A stretch of DNA of 7,503 bases from Firmicutes bacterium UBA5774 (GCA_002418625.1 DIEM01000049.1:1-7503), one strand, 5' to 3'; positions 1-6,054 are shown, counted from the first letter of the stretch. The notes: generated by a model not told the origin, from the letters alone. A program made the numbers and translations.

Positions 1-431
1 ATGCAGGATACGCTGGCCACGATGACGACATCGCGGCGCTCGGCCAGAGCCGCAGTGGCGGAGTGGCGCATCTTCTCGATCTCGTCATTGATGTCGGAGT
101 CCTTTTCGATATAGGTATCCGTCGAAGGCACATACGCCTCAGGCTGATAATAATCATAGTAGCTGACAAAATATTCGACGGCGTTCTGCGGGAAGAATTC
201 CTTGAATTCTCCGCAAAGCTGGGCCGCCAGCGTTTTGTTGTGGGAAATCACGAGCGTCGGCTTCTGGACCCGCTCAATGACATTGGCCATCGTGAAGGTC
301 TTTCCGGAGCCTGTGACGCCAAGCAGCGTCTGGTACTTGTCGCCGCACAGCACGCCGCTGGCAAGCTGCTCCACCGCCTGAGGCTGGTCTCCCATCATCT
401 TATAATCCGATACGATCTTGAATTCGCCCAT
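1..431 (-). CDS. uvrB: UvrB, excinuclease ABC subunit B (5' part only)
   Basis: UvrB is the DNA-damage-verifying helicase-like subunit of the cytosolic UvrABC nucleotide excision repair complex. It receives DNA from UvrA and recruits UvrC for incision. The first 143 residues are present and the rest runs off the left edge. Visible family signatures are the N-terminal GDQPQA (14-19), the Walker A motif GVTGSGKT (38-45), HNKTLAAQL (64-72), and the tyrosine-rich start of the DNA-clamping beta-hairpin, YYDYYQPEAYVP (91-102). The start at 431 fits the usual UvrB N-terminus and has an AAGGGA ribosome-binding-like sequence about 11 bases upstream, a little long. The start lies 18 bp downstream of the acyltransferase stop, so the two are probably cotranscribed. 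A LexA box lies upstream of that pair. Identity is certain; full length cannot be judged. Confidence 0.97.
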   Translation of the reverse strand, partial: MGEFKIVSDYKMMGDQPQAVEQLASGVLCGDKYQTLLGVTGSGKTFTMANVIERVQKPTLVISHNKTLAAQLCGEFKEFFPQNAVEYFVSYYDYYQPEAYVPSTDTYIEKDSDINDEIEKMRHSATAALAERRDVVIVASVSC

Positions 432-449
432 CAGCGGCACATCCCTTCA

Positions 450-1499
450 CTAGGATTTCGCGCGGCGCCGTCTCCATGCTGCCATCGTCCGCGCGTACAG
501 GATCGACAGCGGCACGGCTGTCGCGAATATTACGGCCAGAGCAACGAGCATCCGGTCGATGACACCCGTCACGCCAAGACGCGCCGACAGGCTTTCGGCG
601 GCGATGATCGCAAGGGGGTGGGACAAATATATGTAATAGGATCCATCGCTGATGGCAATCAGCAGGCGTCCCAAGGCCGAGGGCTTCTCCTGAGGCCTGC
701 CGCCGCCGGTCGCCCGGCAGACGGCGCCGGCACATATATAGTAAAATATGCAGGCGATCGCGCTGAAAATCAGGAACGCATAAGCATCCGGCAGGAAACG
801 GTATCCTATGCCAAGGACCTGCGCCTCATAAAACTGGAAAGCATACAGAGCGCCGGTCCCAATGAACGCAGCTCCGAACAGCAGCTGATATTTCTTGATG
901 AACAAGACGGCTTCCTCCAGATATTTACCCAAATAACAGCCCATTAAATAATATGTCAGATAAGTCAGGAAGCATCGGCCCATATATTCGGCCGGCAAAT
1001 ACTGGATCGCCAGCATGTTGATGATGATCGCCGCAGGCAGTGCGTTCAGCGGACGCAGCCGCTCGGAAACACTTCTGAAAAACCCGAAAAGCAAATAAAA
1101 CTGAATGATGATCACCACGAAATAAAGATGGTAGATCATTTTCCCGGATACCGCCCCAGCCAGGAAATCCATCGGTGAAGCCTCGTATGCGCCATTCATG
1201 ACATAATAGCCATAATAAATCGCGCACCAGAATAAATACGGCAGGAGGATCTTCATGATCCTTTTTTTCAGGAATTCCATATAACGGAATTCTCCATTTC
1301 TGTATACATAACAGAGCGATACGCCGCTGGCGAAAATGAACATCGGCACCGATGGCTTGGCAAAACGGTTGACCGCGACCAGCACTTCGGCAGATATGCC
1401 CGCTCCGAGCGTCACTACCGGGGTAGCCGTCACATGGATCAGGATCACCATGACCGCGGCGGCAGCCTTATATATATCCAGTTCAATAATGCGTTTCAT
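450..1499 (-). CDS. Acyltransferase-3 family integral membrane protein
   Basis: This 349-residue, very hydrophobic protein has about ten predicted membrane segments (roughly 13-30, 50-66, 83-103, 123-141, 152-168, 176-193, 204-222, 237-262, 288-303 and 316-337). It has the layout of the acyltransferase-3 family (Pfam Acyl_transf_3). Diagnostic features are the N-terminal ELDIYKAAAAVMVILIHV with the conserved histidine (H22), the SVPMFIFASGVSL segment (50-62), and the late YIYLSHPL motif (289-296). The family O-acylates exported polysaccharides, peptidoglycan, lipids or antibiotics at the inner face of the membrane; the substrate here cannot be told. The C-terminus is strongly basic (RRRRAK), consistent with a cytoplasmic tail. 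The start at 1499 has only a weak GGA about 6 bases upstream. The gene sits between a LexA-box promoter and uvrB, an odd position for a cell-surface enzyme. Confidence 0.9.
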   Translation of the reverse strand: MKRIIELDIYKAAAAVMVILIHVTATPVVTLGAGISAEVLVAVNRFAKPSVPMFIFASGVSLCYVYRNGEFRYMEFLKKRIMKILLPYLFWCAIYYGYYVMNGAYEASPMDFLAGAVSGKMIYHLYFVVIIIQFYLLFGFFRSVSERLRPLNALPAAIIINMLAIQYLPAEYMGRCFLTYLTYYLMGCYLGKYLEEAVLFIKKYQLLFGAAFIGTGALYAFQFYEAQVLGIGYRFLPDAYAFLIFSAIACIFYYICAGAVCRATGGGRPQEKPSALGRLLIAISDGSYYIYLSHPLAIIAAESLSARLGVTGVIDRMLVALAVIFATAVPLSILYARTMAAWRRRRAKS

Positions 1500-1571
1500 G
1501 CGACATCCAATCTACAGGACGCCCTCGTCCCGATGTGCGAATTTATTGGCGCCGGCCTGCGGCACGGACAT

Positions 1572-1600
1572 ATTCTATCATATTATTTGCGCCTGTTCAA
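1572..1600 (-). promoter_or_regulatory. Possible second minus-strand promoter
   Basis: TTGAAC (1595-1600, minus strand) is followed by 17 bp and TAGAAT (1572-1577), matching consensus at four and five positions respectively. It abuts the LexA-controlled promoter and would start transcription near 1565, possibly giving some expression independent of that -10 box. The region is AT-rich, so chance similarity is possible. Confidence 0.35.
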
Positions 1601-1628
1601 TAATATCAGAACATACGTTCTTTGTAAA
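1600..1628 (-). promoter_or_regulatory. Promoter of the acyltransferase-uvrB unit
   Basis: On the minus strand the -35 box is TTTACA (1623-1628), followed by a 17-bp spacer and the -10 box TATTAT (1600-1605). Each box matches the housekeeping sigma consensus at five of six positions. Transcription would start near 1593, giving a leader of about 94 nt before the acyltransferase ATG. A perfect LexA-type palindrome fills the spacer, which supports real promoter function. The promoter call is inferred from sequence only. Confidence 0.7.
1609..1620. promoter_or_regulatory. LexA (SOS) operator
   Basis: GAACATACGTTC is a perfect GAAC-N4-GTTC palindrome, extended by one more pair (A...T) on the outside. 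It fits the inner part of the Bacillus/clostridial LexA (DinR) box, CGAACRNRYGTTYC, including R, R and Y in the centre; only the outermost C positions differ. It lies between the -35 and -10 boxes of the minus-strand promoter, where a bound repressor would block RNA polymerase. The downstream unit includes uvrB, a standard SOS gene in many bacteria. LexA itself is not in the window. Confidence 0.8.
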
Positions 1629-1838
1629 GTGGATTTCCAATGAAATCGGCTTATTTGCACATATATCATATTCATTTTGCATGAACGTGCCGGATTTTTT
1701 TCGGCAAACCCGCGGTTGACAATTTATTATTCGCCATTCCTTCCGCCACGGACCCATTTATTGGAACGCGGCCCCCGCGCCATACATCCGGAACCGCCTG
1801 AAAGCTTATAAATACAATATACAACAGCACTGCTCCGA
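1629..1838. other. Intergenic stretch without a recognisable gene
   Basis: This is part of the 636-bp gap between the divergent acyltransferase and citrate synthase genes. I see no credible coding region. Two short perfect hairpins occur: TGCCG (1688-1692) with CGGCA (1702-1706) around a T-rich 9-nt loop, and CGCGG (1767-1771) with CCGCG (1775-1779) around CCC. Neither is followed by a T-run, so neither is a convincing terminator. A TTGACA at 1716-1721 has no -10 box at suitable distance. Confidence 0.5.
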
Positions 1839-1867
1839 TTGACAATCCTGTGCAAATCTGATATCTT
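1839..1867 (+). promoter_or_regulatory. Promoter of the riboswitch-citrate synthase unit
   Basis: A perfect -35 box TTGACA (1839-1844) is followed by exactly 17 bp and a -10 box TATCTT (1862-1867, four of six matches). Transcription would begin near 1874, about 20 nt before the first paired element of the c-di-AMP aptamer. That is the arrangement expected for a riboswitch leader, and the fit of promoter to aptamer strengthens both calls. Confidence 0.8.
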
Positions 1868-1894
1868 ATTATTTAAGTCGCCCCAAAATCATAT

Positions 1895-2003
1895 AGCGCT
1901 TAATCCGGCCTTCCGGAGCGGGAGAACCATTTCCCGGGGTGAATCCGAGCCATTCGGAGGGGCACTCTTCAGTCCCAACCCGTCAGCTAATCTCGCAAGC
2001 GTT
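1895..2003 (+). ncRNA. c-di-AMP riboswitch (ydaO/yuaA leader) aptamer
   Basis: The sequence follows the ydaO-type aptamer step by step. A closing stem P1 is formed by AGCGCTT (1895-1901) and AAGCGTT (1997-2003). Then come TAATCCGG, the GAGCGGGAGAACCA segment (1916-1929), GGGGTGAATCC (1936-1946), a small CCGA/TCGG helix (1945-1948 with 1954-1957), a GGGG...CCC arm (1959-1976), and the highly conserved CCCGTCAGCTAATCTCG (1979-1995). These blocks and their order match the Bacillus subtilis ydaO leader as I recall it. The class binds two c-di-AMP molecules and usually turns expression off when ligand is high. Known targets are mainly cell-wall hydrolases and potassium or osmolyte transport, whereas here the next gene is citrate synthase. 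The aptamer identity is very likely; ligand and sign of control are inferred from the class. Confidence 0.93.
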
Positions 2004-2015
2004 GGAGAGCCTCCA
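2003..2015 (+). other. Short hairpin directly after riboswitch P1
   Basis: TGGAG (2003-2007) pairs with CTCCA (2011-2015) around a three-base loop, immediately 3' of the P1 strand and sharing its last base. It could stack on P1 or compete with it as part of the switching region. It is not followed by a T-run, so alone it is not an intrinsic terminator. Confidence 0.4.
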
Positions 2016-2060
2016 GTCAGGATCCATTGATTTCTTTGTATCTTCTGTTGACTCTTCTGT

Positions 2061-2103
2061 GATATTGCTATATCTGCAATATTGTTAATTTTGGCAATAT
2101 TGT
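2061..2103 (+). promoter_or_regulatory. Two mutually exclusive hairpins between riboswitch and citrate synthase
   Basis: Three related blocks, GATATTGC (2061-2068), GCAATATTG (2076-2084) and CAATATTG (2095-2102), can form either of two hairpins that share the middle block. One is 2061-2068 with 2076-2083 (8 pairs including one G-U, 7-nt loop). The other is 2076-2084 with 2095-2103 (8 pairs plus a G-U, 10-nt loop). The second is followed by a U-rich tract (CUUUAAAUAUUUUU), so the layout resembles an antiterminator/terminator choice, with an AU-rich and therefore weak terminator. A DNA operator for a dimeric repressor is an alternative, because the blocks are palindromic and a poor internal promoter (TTGACT at 2048-2053, TATATC at 2069-2074, 15-bp spacer) overlaps them. 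Confidence 0.45.
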
Positions 2104-2120
2104 CTTTAAATATTTTTGAC

Positions 2121-2129
2121 AGGAGGGGG
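2121..2129 (+). promoter_or_regulatory. Ribosome binding site fixing the citrate synthase start
   Basis: AGGAGGGGG lies six bases before the ATG at 2136. This strong site decides the start against an in-frame TTG at 2082, which has no such sequence and lies inside the leader hairpin region. Confidence 0.9.
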
Positions 2130-2135
2130 TTGCGT

Positions 2136-3674
2136 ATGAAACACAATCCGACGCACAAGATCAAAACCATGCTCCCGGGCAAGCCGGAAGCCGGACAGGC
2201 CGGCAGCATCGCGGCGCCTGCGAGACCAAAAAAAGAGGCTCCGCGCGTCAACGCCGAAAAAATCCGCGAAACGGAAGCCGCTTTCATAAGAAGCATGTCC
2301 AAAACCGTGATCGCCAACAATTCCATCGATGATTCATTATACGGAAAATTCGACGTCAAACGGGGCCTTCGGGATTCCAACGGCGCGGGGGTCATCGTCG
2401 GACTGACGCAGATCGGCGATGTACAGGGTTACGAGGTCAACGAGAAGAATGAAAAGGTGGCCGTCGACGGCAAGCTGTTCTACAGAGGCATCGATGTCGA
2501 GGATCTGGTCAATAATTGTCTCGCCGAAGACCGTTACGGCTACGAAGAGACCAGCTACCTGCTTCTTTTCGGCTCCCTGCCCACGGCTGAGCAACTCGTA
2601 GCTTACAACAAGGTACTGGGACTCAGGAGAGAGCTTCCGGTCGGATTCGCCCGCGACATGATCCTGACGGCGCCGAGCCCTGACATCATGAACAAGCTGG
2701 CGCGAAGCGTCCTGGCTCTATACTCCTATGATGACAATCCTGACGATATTTCCATCGACAATGTGCTGAGGCAATCCATCAATCTGATCGCCTATCTGCC
2801 GTCGCTCATCGCTTACGGCTACCAGGCGAAACAGACTTATTACAATAACCAGAGTCTTCATCTGCATTATCCGGATCCGAAGCTCAGCACCGCTGAAAAC
2901 ATCCTCAGGCTGATCAGGCCGACAGGTGAATATACGGATCTCGAGGCGAAATTGCTCGATATTTCGATGATATTGCATGCCGAGCATGGCGGAGGCAACA
3001 ACTCCTCGTTCACGACACATGTCGTTTCATCGACCGGCACCGACACTTATTCGGCCATCGCCGCGGCAGTGGGTTCGCTGAAGGGCCCCAAGCACGGCGG
3101 AGCAAACATCGAAGTCATCGAGATGATGGCCGACATCAAGGCCAACGTCAAGGATATCACGAATTATAATGAAGTCGAGCAATATCTCATCCGGATCCTG
3201 AAGGGCGAAGCGAACGACAGATCCGGCCTGATCTACGGACTCGGCCATGCCGTCTACACGATTTCGGATCCGCGCGCCATCCTGCTGAAGGGCATGGCCC
3301 GCAAGCTGGCCGAATCGGAAGGCCTCATGGACGATTTCATGCTCTATGACTATATCGAAAATCATGCGCCGGGATTATTCCAGGAAATCAAAAAAACCAC
3401 CAAGGCCATGCCGGCCAATGTCGATCTCTATTCAGGCTTTGTCTACAATGCGCTGAACATTCCGATCGATATCTCCACACCGGTCTTCGCCGCTTCCAGG
3501 ATATCGGGCTGGTGCGCCCACAGGATCGAGGAGCTGACAGCCGGCGGCAGGATCATGCGCCCGGCTTACAAATGCGTGCAGCCACGCATCGAATATGTCC
3601 CGATCGCTGTCAGAAAAGAGAATGAACAGCCAAAAAAGAAAAACGGCGTCAAATCTCCGACATTGAAAAAATAA
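2136..3674 (+). CDS. gltA: Citrate synthase (clostridial citrate/2-methylcitrate synthase type)
   Basis: This enzyme condenses oxaloacetate with acetyl-CoA to citrate in the cytosol; a 2-methylcitrate synthase activity cannot be excluded from sequence. The product has 512 residues. Family motifs are KRGLRDSNGAGVIVGLTQIGDV (75-96), YRGID (116-120), HAEHGGGN (281-288), GPKHGGAN with the first catalytic histidine (H320), GLGHAVYTISDPRA with the second (H371) and a substrate-binding arginine (R380), NVD with the catalytic aspartate (D430), and ASRISGWCAH (453-462) with R455. The set is complete, so the enzyme should be active. The first 40 or so residues form a Lys/Pro/Ala-rich extension (KPEAGQAGSIAAPARPKKEA), and the last 18 a lysine-rich tail, making it longer than the usual 430-460. 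It stands alone downstream of a c-di-AMP riboswitch, with no aconitase or isocitrate dehydrogenase gene beside it. Other genera use different symbols (citZ); gltA is used generically. Confidence 0.93.
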   Translation: MKHNPTHKIKTMLPGKPEAGQAGSIAAPARPKKEAPRVNAEKIRETEAAFIRSMSKTVIANNSIDDSLYGKFDVKRGLRDSNGAGVIVGLTQIGDVQGYEVNEKNEKVAVDGKLFYRGIDVEDLVNNCLAEDRYGYEETSYLLLFGSLPTAEQLVAYNKVLGLRRELPVGFARDMILTAPSPDIMNKLARSVLALYSYDDNPDDISIDNVLRQSINLIAYLPSLIAYGYQAKQTYYNNQSLHLHYPDPKLSTAENILRLIRPTGEYTDLEAKLLDISMILHAEHGGGNNSSFTTHVVSSTGTDTYSAIAAAVGSLKGPKHGGANIEVIEMMADIKANVKDITNYNEVEQYLIRILKGEANDRSGLIYGLGHAVYTISDPRAILLKGMARKLAESEGLMDDFMLYDYIENHAPGLFQEIKKTTKAMPANVDLYSGFVYNALNIPIDISTPVFAASRISGWCAHRIEELTAGGRIMRPAYKCVQPRIEYVPIAVRKENEQPKKKNGVKSPTLKK

Positions 3675-3688
3675 AGGTTCTATAATCA

Positions 3689-3739
3689 AAAAGGCCGTTT
3701 CGTCACAGAATTTTGGATTCTATGGTGAAACGGCCTTTT
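3689..3739 (+). terminator. Bidirectional intrinsic terminator between citrate synthase and hypE
   Basis: A 13-bp stem, AAAAGGCCGTTTC (3689-3701) with GAAACGGCCTTTT (3727-3739), encloses a 25-nt region that can extend further through AGAAT (3707-3711) with ATTCT (3717-3721) and, as an alternative to the last stem pair, CAC (3704-3706) with GTG (3725-3727). The 3' arm ends in TTTT for the plus strand, and the 5' arm starts after an A-run that reads as TTTTT on the minus strand. It begins 15 bp after the citrate synthase stop and ends 40 bp beyond the hypE stop, so it can terminate both convergent units. Confidence 0.9.
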
Positions 3740-3779
3740 CTATAACATCTCTTTTATGTGTACCCCGGCTATCCGCTTG

Positions 3780-4760
3780 TCAGCAGATGCGCGGCAATCC
3801 TTCTCCATAAAGCACATCCACGGTCCTTCGTCCTCCAATGGCCGTCAGCATCGAAACGCCCCTGCCCCCGGCCGCCCGTCCGATCAGCGCCGCTCCGCCG
3901 CCGTTTACGGTGGCTCTTATTGCGGCCAGGGCCTTTTCCGCATCCTCTCCGGCAACAACGACAAGAACCTTTCCTTCATTGGCCATGTACATGGGATCGA
4001 GGCCGAGAATGTTGCTGAATCCGCTGACCTCGTCGCTGACCGGCAGCGCCGTCTCTTCGATCTCAATGGCGCAGCCGGAAGTATCGGCAAGCTCGTTCAG
4101 GATCGTCCCAAGACCTCCGCGCGTCACGTCACGCATCGCCCTGATCCGGACATCCGCCGCGAACAGCGCGTCCATGATATCGTTGAGCGGCGCGCAGTCG
4201 CTGGCAATGTTGTTTTCGATCTTCATGCGCGCGCTGAGAATGCAGGCGTGGTGATCTCCGAGATTGCCGGAAAGGATGAGCGCATCGCCGTCCCTGCAGT
4301 TGGAGGCGCTGATGTCACGCCCTTCAGGGATTTGTCCGATGCCGGACGTATTTATATACAGGCCGCCGCTGCCTTCGACGACCTTCGTGTCGCCTGCGAC
4401 GATCCTGATGCCGGCTTCATCGGCCGCTTTTTTCATCGATATGACTATTTTTTCGAGTTCATCGATCTCAAGTCCCTCTTCAAGAATGAAGCCGGCGGTC
4501 AGATAAAGAGGGATCGCCCCCATGACCAGCAGATCGTTGACAGTGCCGCAGACGGCCAATTTTCCGATGTCGCCGCCGTTGAAAAAAATCGGCGTCACGA
4601 CGAACGAATCCGTGCTGAAGGCGATCCTTCCATTCACGGTTAAAACCGCCGCGTCCTCCATCCGGTCAAGGATGCTATTGGAAAAATGCTTGGCGAAAAC
4701 CGCCTCCATCAGTTCCGCGGAAGCTTTACCGCCGCTTCCGTGTGACATGTTTATTTTCAT
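3780..4760 (-). CDS. hypE: HypE, carbamoyl dehydratase of [NiFe]-hydrogenase maturation
   Basis: HypE takes the carbamoyl group from HypF onto its C-terminal cysteine and uses ATP to dehydrate it to a thiocyanate, the source of the cyanide ligands of the active-site iron. The 326-residue protein ends in PRIC, the hallmark tail with the acceptor Cys326. Other PurM/AIR-synthase-like motifs are MSHGSGGKAS (5-14), RMEDAAVL (33-40), FSTDSFVV (48-55), CGTVNDLLVMGA (71-82), AGDTKVV (122-128), MRDVTRGGLGTILNE (209-223) and ANEGKVL (260-266). The glycine-rich loop reads GNLGDHHACIL, with a second histidine and a cysteine where relatives commonly have small residues; the effect is unknown. The start at 4760 overlaps the hypD stop in an ATGA and has GGAGG six bases upstream. 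It is the last gene of the operon. Confidence 0.97.
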   Translation of the reverse strand: MKINMSHGSGGKASAELMEAVFAKHFSNSILDRMEDAAVLTVNGRIAFSTDSFVVTPIFFNGGDIGKLAVCGTVNDLLVMGAIPLYLTAGFILEEGLEIDELEKIVISMKKAADEAGIRIVAGDTKVVEGSGGLYINTSGIGQIPEGRDISASNCRDGDALILSGNLGDHHACILSARMKIENNIASDCAPLNDIMDALFAADVRIRAMRDVTRGGLGTILNELADTSGCAIEIEETALPVSDEVSGFSNILGLDPMYMANEGKVLVVVAGEDAEKALAAIRATVNGGGAALIGRAAGGRGVSMLTAIGGRRTVDVLYGEGLPRIC

Positions 4761-5809
4761 TTGGCACCTCCGCGATTTTTATACCAGATTCCGCACGCGC
4801 CTTCGGCGGACACCATGCAGGGTCCATAAGGCGCCGTCGGCGTGCAGGTCGAAGCGAACATCGGACATTCGTCCGGATCCGCCCTGCCGATAATGACTTC
4901 TCCGCATCGGCAGGCTTCATTCAATTCCATATCCCGGTCCAGACCGCGGCTTCCGCCGTCAAACGCGCCATAGGCCTGCCTGATATACAATCCGGAATTC
5001 GGAATGATCCCGAGGCCGCGCCACATGGCAGGTCCCGGCTCGAAATATTTGTCAATGATATCCCGGGCTTTTTTATTCCCTTCGGTCCGGACGACATTGC
5101 CGTACAGATTATGGACCTTGCCGTCATTTTCCTGCAGCTGCCGGACGATGTCATAGATCACCGCAAGGATGTGCTCAGGCTCGAAGCCCGCCACCACGAA
5201 CGGTTTCCTGTATTTTTGCGCAAGTCCTTCATAAGCGCTGCTCCCGACAATCACGCTCACATGGCCCGGGCAGATAAATCCGCCGATATCGGGCTCCGTT
5301 CGGCAGATCCAGTCCAGCGGCGGTATGATCGTCTTGAGTGCCGTAAGAAGACGGATATTCGCAATGCCCGCCGCCAGTGCCTCCTCGATGACAAGCGCGT
5401 ATGTCGGGACTGTGGTTTCAAAGCCGACGGCAGCAATGACATAGGTGGTCTTCGGATCCGATTTGGCTCTTTCCACGACTTCCGACGGTGAGTACATGAG
5501 CTCTACCCTGGCGCCTTCACCCTTGATTTGGGAAAGGCTGCCTCCGGTTCCCGGAACCTTCATCATATCGCCAAACGTAACCAGGACATGATCCGGTGTC
5601 AGGGCATATTCCATGCATTTGTCGATGTAGGCAGTCGGCGTGACACACACGGGACACCCGGGTCCCGATATCAGCCTGATCCTGCTCGATATGACACTGC
5701 GGATGCCGCTCTTGAAAATGCTCGCGGTATGTGTTCCGCACACCTCCATGATCTTGATTTCAGGGCCGTCATATTCCTTCAGATATCTTATGATCTCCTT
5801 AAGATCCAT
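4757..5809 (-). CDS. hypD: HypD, iron-sulfur scaffold of [NiFe]-hydrogenase maturation
   Basis: HypD carries a [4Fe-4S] cluster and, bound to HypC, holds the iron on which the CN and CO ligands are assembled before transfer to the hydrogenase large subunit. The 350-residue product has the expected cysteine pattern: EVCGTHT (C24), GPGCPVCVTP (C52, C55), and a C-terminal cluster region CRCG (C300, C302), C315, C322, GPCMVS (C331) and EGACG (C339). GFETT (129-133) and PGHVS (181-185) are also conserved. The frame is open to 5950, but the start at 5809 is chosen because MDLKEII begins normal HypD similarity, GGAGG lies seven bases upstream, and the longer form would overlap most of hypC with an Arg/Trp-rich, non-HypD sequence. 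It starts 16 bp after hypC and overlaps hypE by 4 bp, suggesting translational coupling. Confidence 0.97.
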   Translation of the reverse strand: MDLKEIIRYLKEYDGPEIKIMEVCGTHTASIFKSGIRSVISSRIRLISGPGCPVCVTPTAYIDKCMEYALTPDHVLVTFGDMMKVPGTGGSLSQIKGEGARVELMYSPSEVVERAKSDPKTTYVIAAVGFETTVPTYALVIEEALAAGIANIRLLTALKTIIPPLDWICRTEPDIGGFICPGHVSVIVGSSAYEGLAQKYRKPFVVAGFEPEHILAVIYDIVRQLQENDGKVHNLYGNVVRTEGNKKARDIIDKYFEPGPAMWRGLGIIPNSGLYIRQAYGAFDGGSRGLDRDMELNEACRCGEVIIGRADPDECPMFASTCTPTAPYGPCMVSAEGACGIWYKNRGGAK

Positions 5810-5825
5810 TTCTTCGCCTCCAGCT

Positions 5826-6044
5826 CTATATGCCGATCTCTTCAAGCTCCCTGAAAAGATCCATGAGTTCCTCCGCCTTTGATTTTTCCATGACTTCCAG
5901 CGCGCAGCCCGCATGGACCAGCACATAATCACCCGCTTTCGCGTTGACAAGCTGCAGATTCACATCGACGATATTGCCGCTGAAATCGACTTTTCCTTTT
6001 CCTCCGTCCAGGCTGATCACCTTTCCGGGCATAGCAATGCACAT
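5826..6044 (-). CDS. hypC: HypC/HupF chaperone of [NiFe]-hydrogenase maturation
   Basis: HypC is a small chaperone that binds HypD and later the hydrogenase large-subunit precursor, carrying the Fe(CN)2CO unit. The 72-residue product begins MCIAMPGKV, the family signature in which Cys2 (exposed after Met removal) binds iron. It continues with the usual GKVDFSGN and GDYVLVHAGCALEVM segments, and an acidic helix at the C-terminus. The position usually held by Phe in HVGFA/HAGFA is Cys47 here, a small curiosity. The frame is open further upstream to 6119, but the start at 6044 gives the conserved N-terminus and has a strong GGAGGA upstream. That ribosome binding site overlaps the hypF stop codon (TGAGGAGGA), so translation of the two is probably coupled. 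Confidence 0.96.
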   Translation of the reverse strand: MCIAMPGKVISLDGGKGKVDFSGNIVDVNLQLVNAKAGDYVLVHAGCALEVMEKSKAEELMDLFRELEEIGI

Positions 6045-6054
6045 ATGTTCCTCC

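Noticed and set aside
429..442. Tiny ATG-TGC-CGC-TGA frame overlapping the uvrB start as a coupling leader peptide
   Set aside because: Its ATG follows the purine-rich site with no spacing, and a three-codon frame is easily due to chance.
63..947. Long plus-strand open frame of 294 codons across uvrB and the acyltransferase
   Set aside because: It is antisense to two well-recognised genes, has no recognisable protein motif, and starts without a ribosome binding site.
1688..1706. TGCCG/CGGCA hairpin with a T-rich loop as a terminator
   Set aside because: The T-run is in the loop rather than after the stem, and the stem has only five pairs.
1716..1744. TTGACA at 1716-1721 as another plus-strand promoter
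   Set aside because: No -10-like hexamer lies 16-18 bp downstream, and the promoter at 1839-1867 is better and correctly placed for the riboswitch.
2082..2135. Upstream TTG start for citrate synthase
   Set aside because: The ATG at 2136 has AGGAGGGGG six bases upstream, while the TTG has no ribosome binding site and lies in the leader hairpins.
1839..2395. Small open frames over the riboswitch region on both strands
   Set aside because: The sequence there is explained by the conserved structured RNA and the start of citrate synthase, and the encoded peptides show no recognisable feature.
3756..4643. Plus-strand open frame of 295 codons antisense to hypE
   Set aside because: It is composition-driven shadow coding opposite a complete HypE with all family motifs, and shows no similarity to anything I recognise.
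4742..5491. Plus-strand open frame of 249 codons antisense to hypD
   Set aside because: It is antisense to a complete HypD with intact cysteine motifs. Its Arg/Asp-rich composition is typical of a shadow frame.
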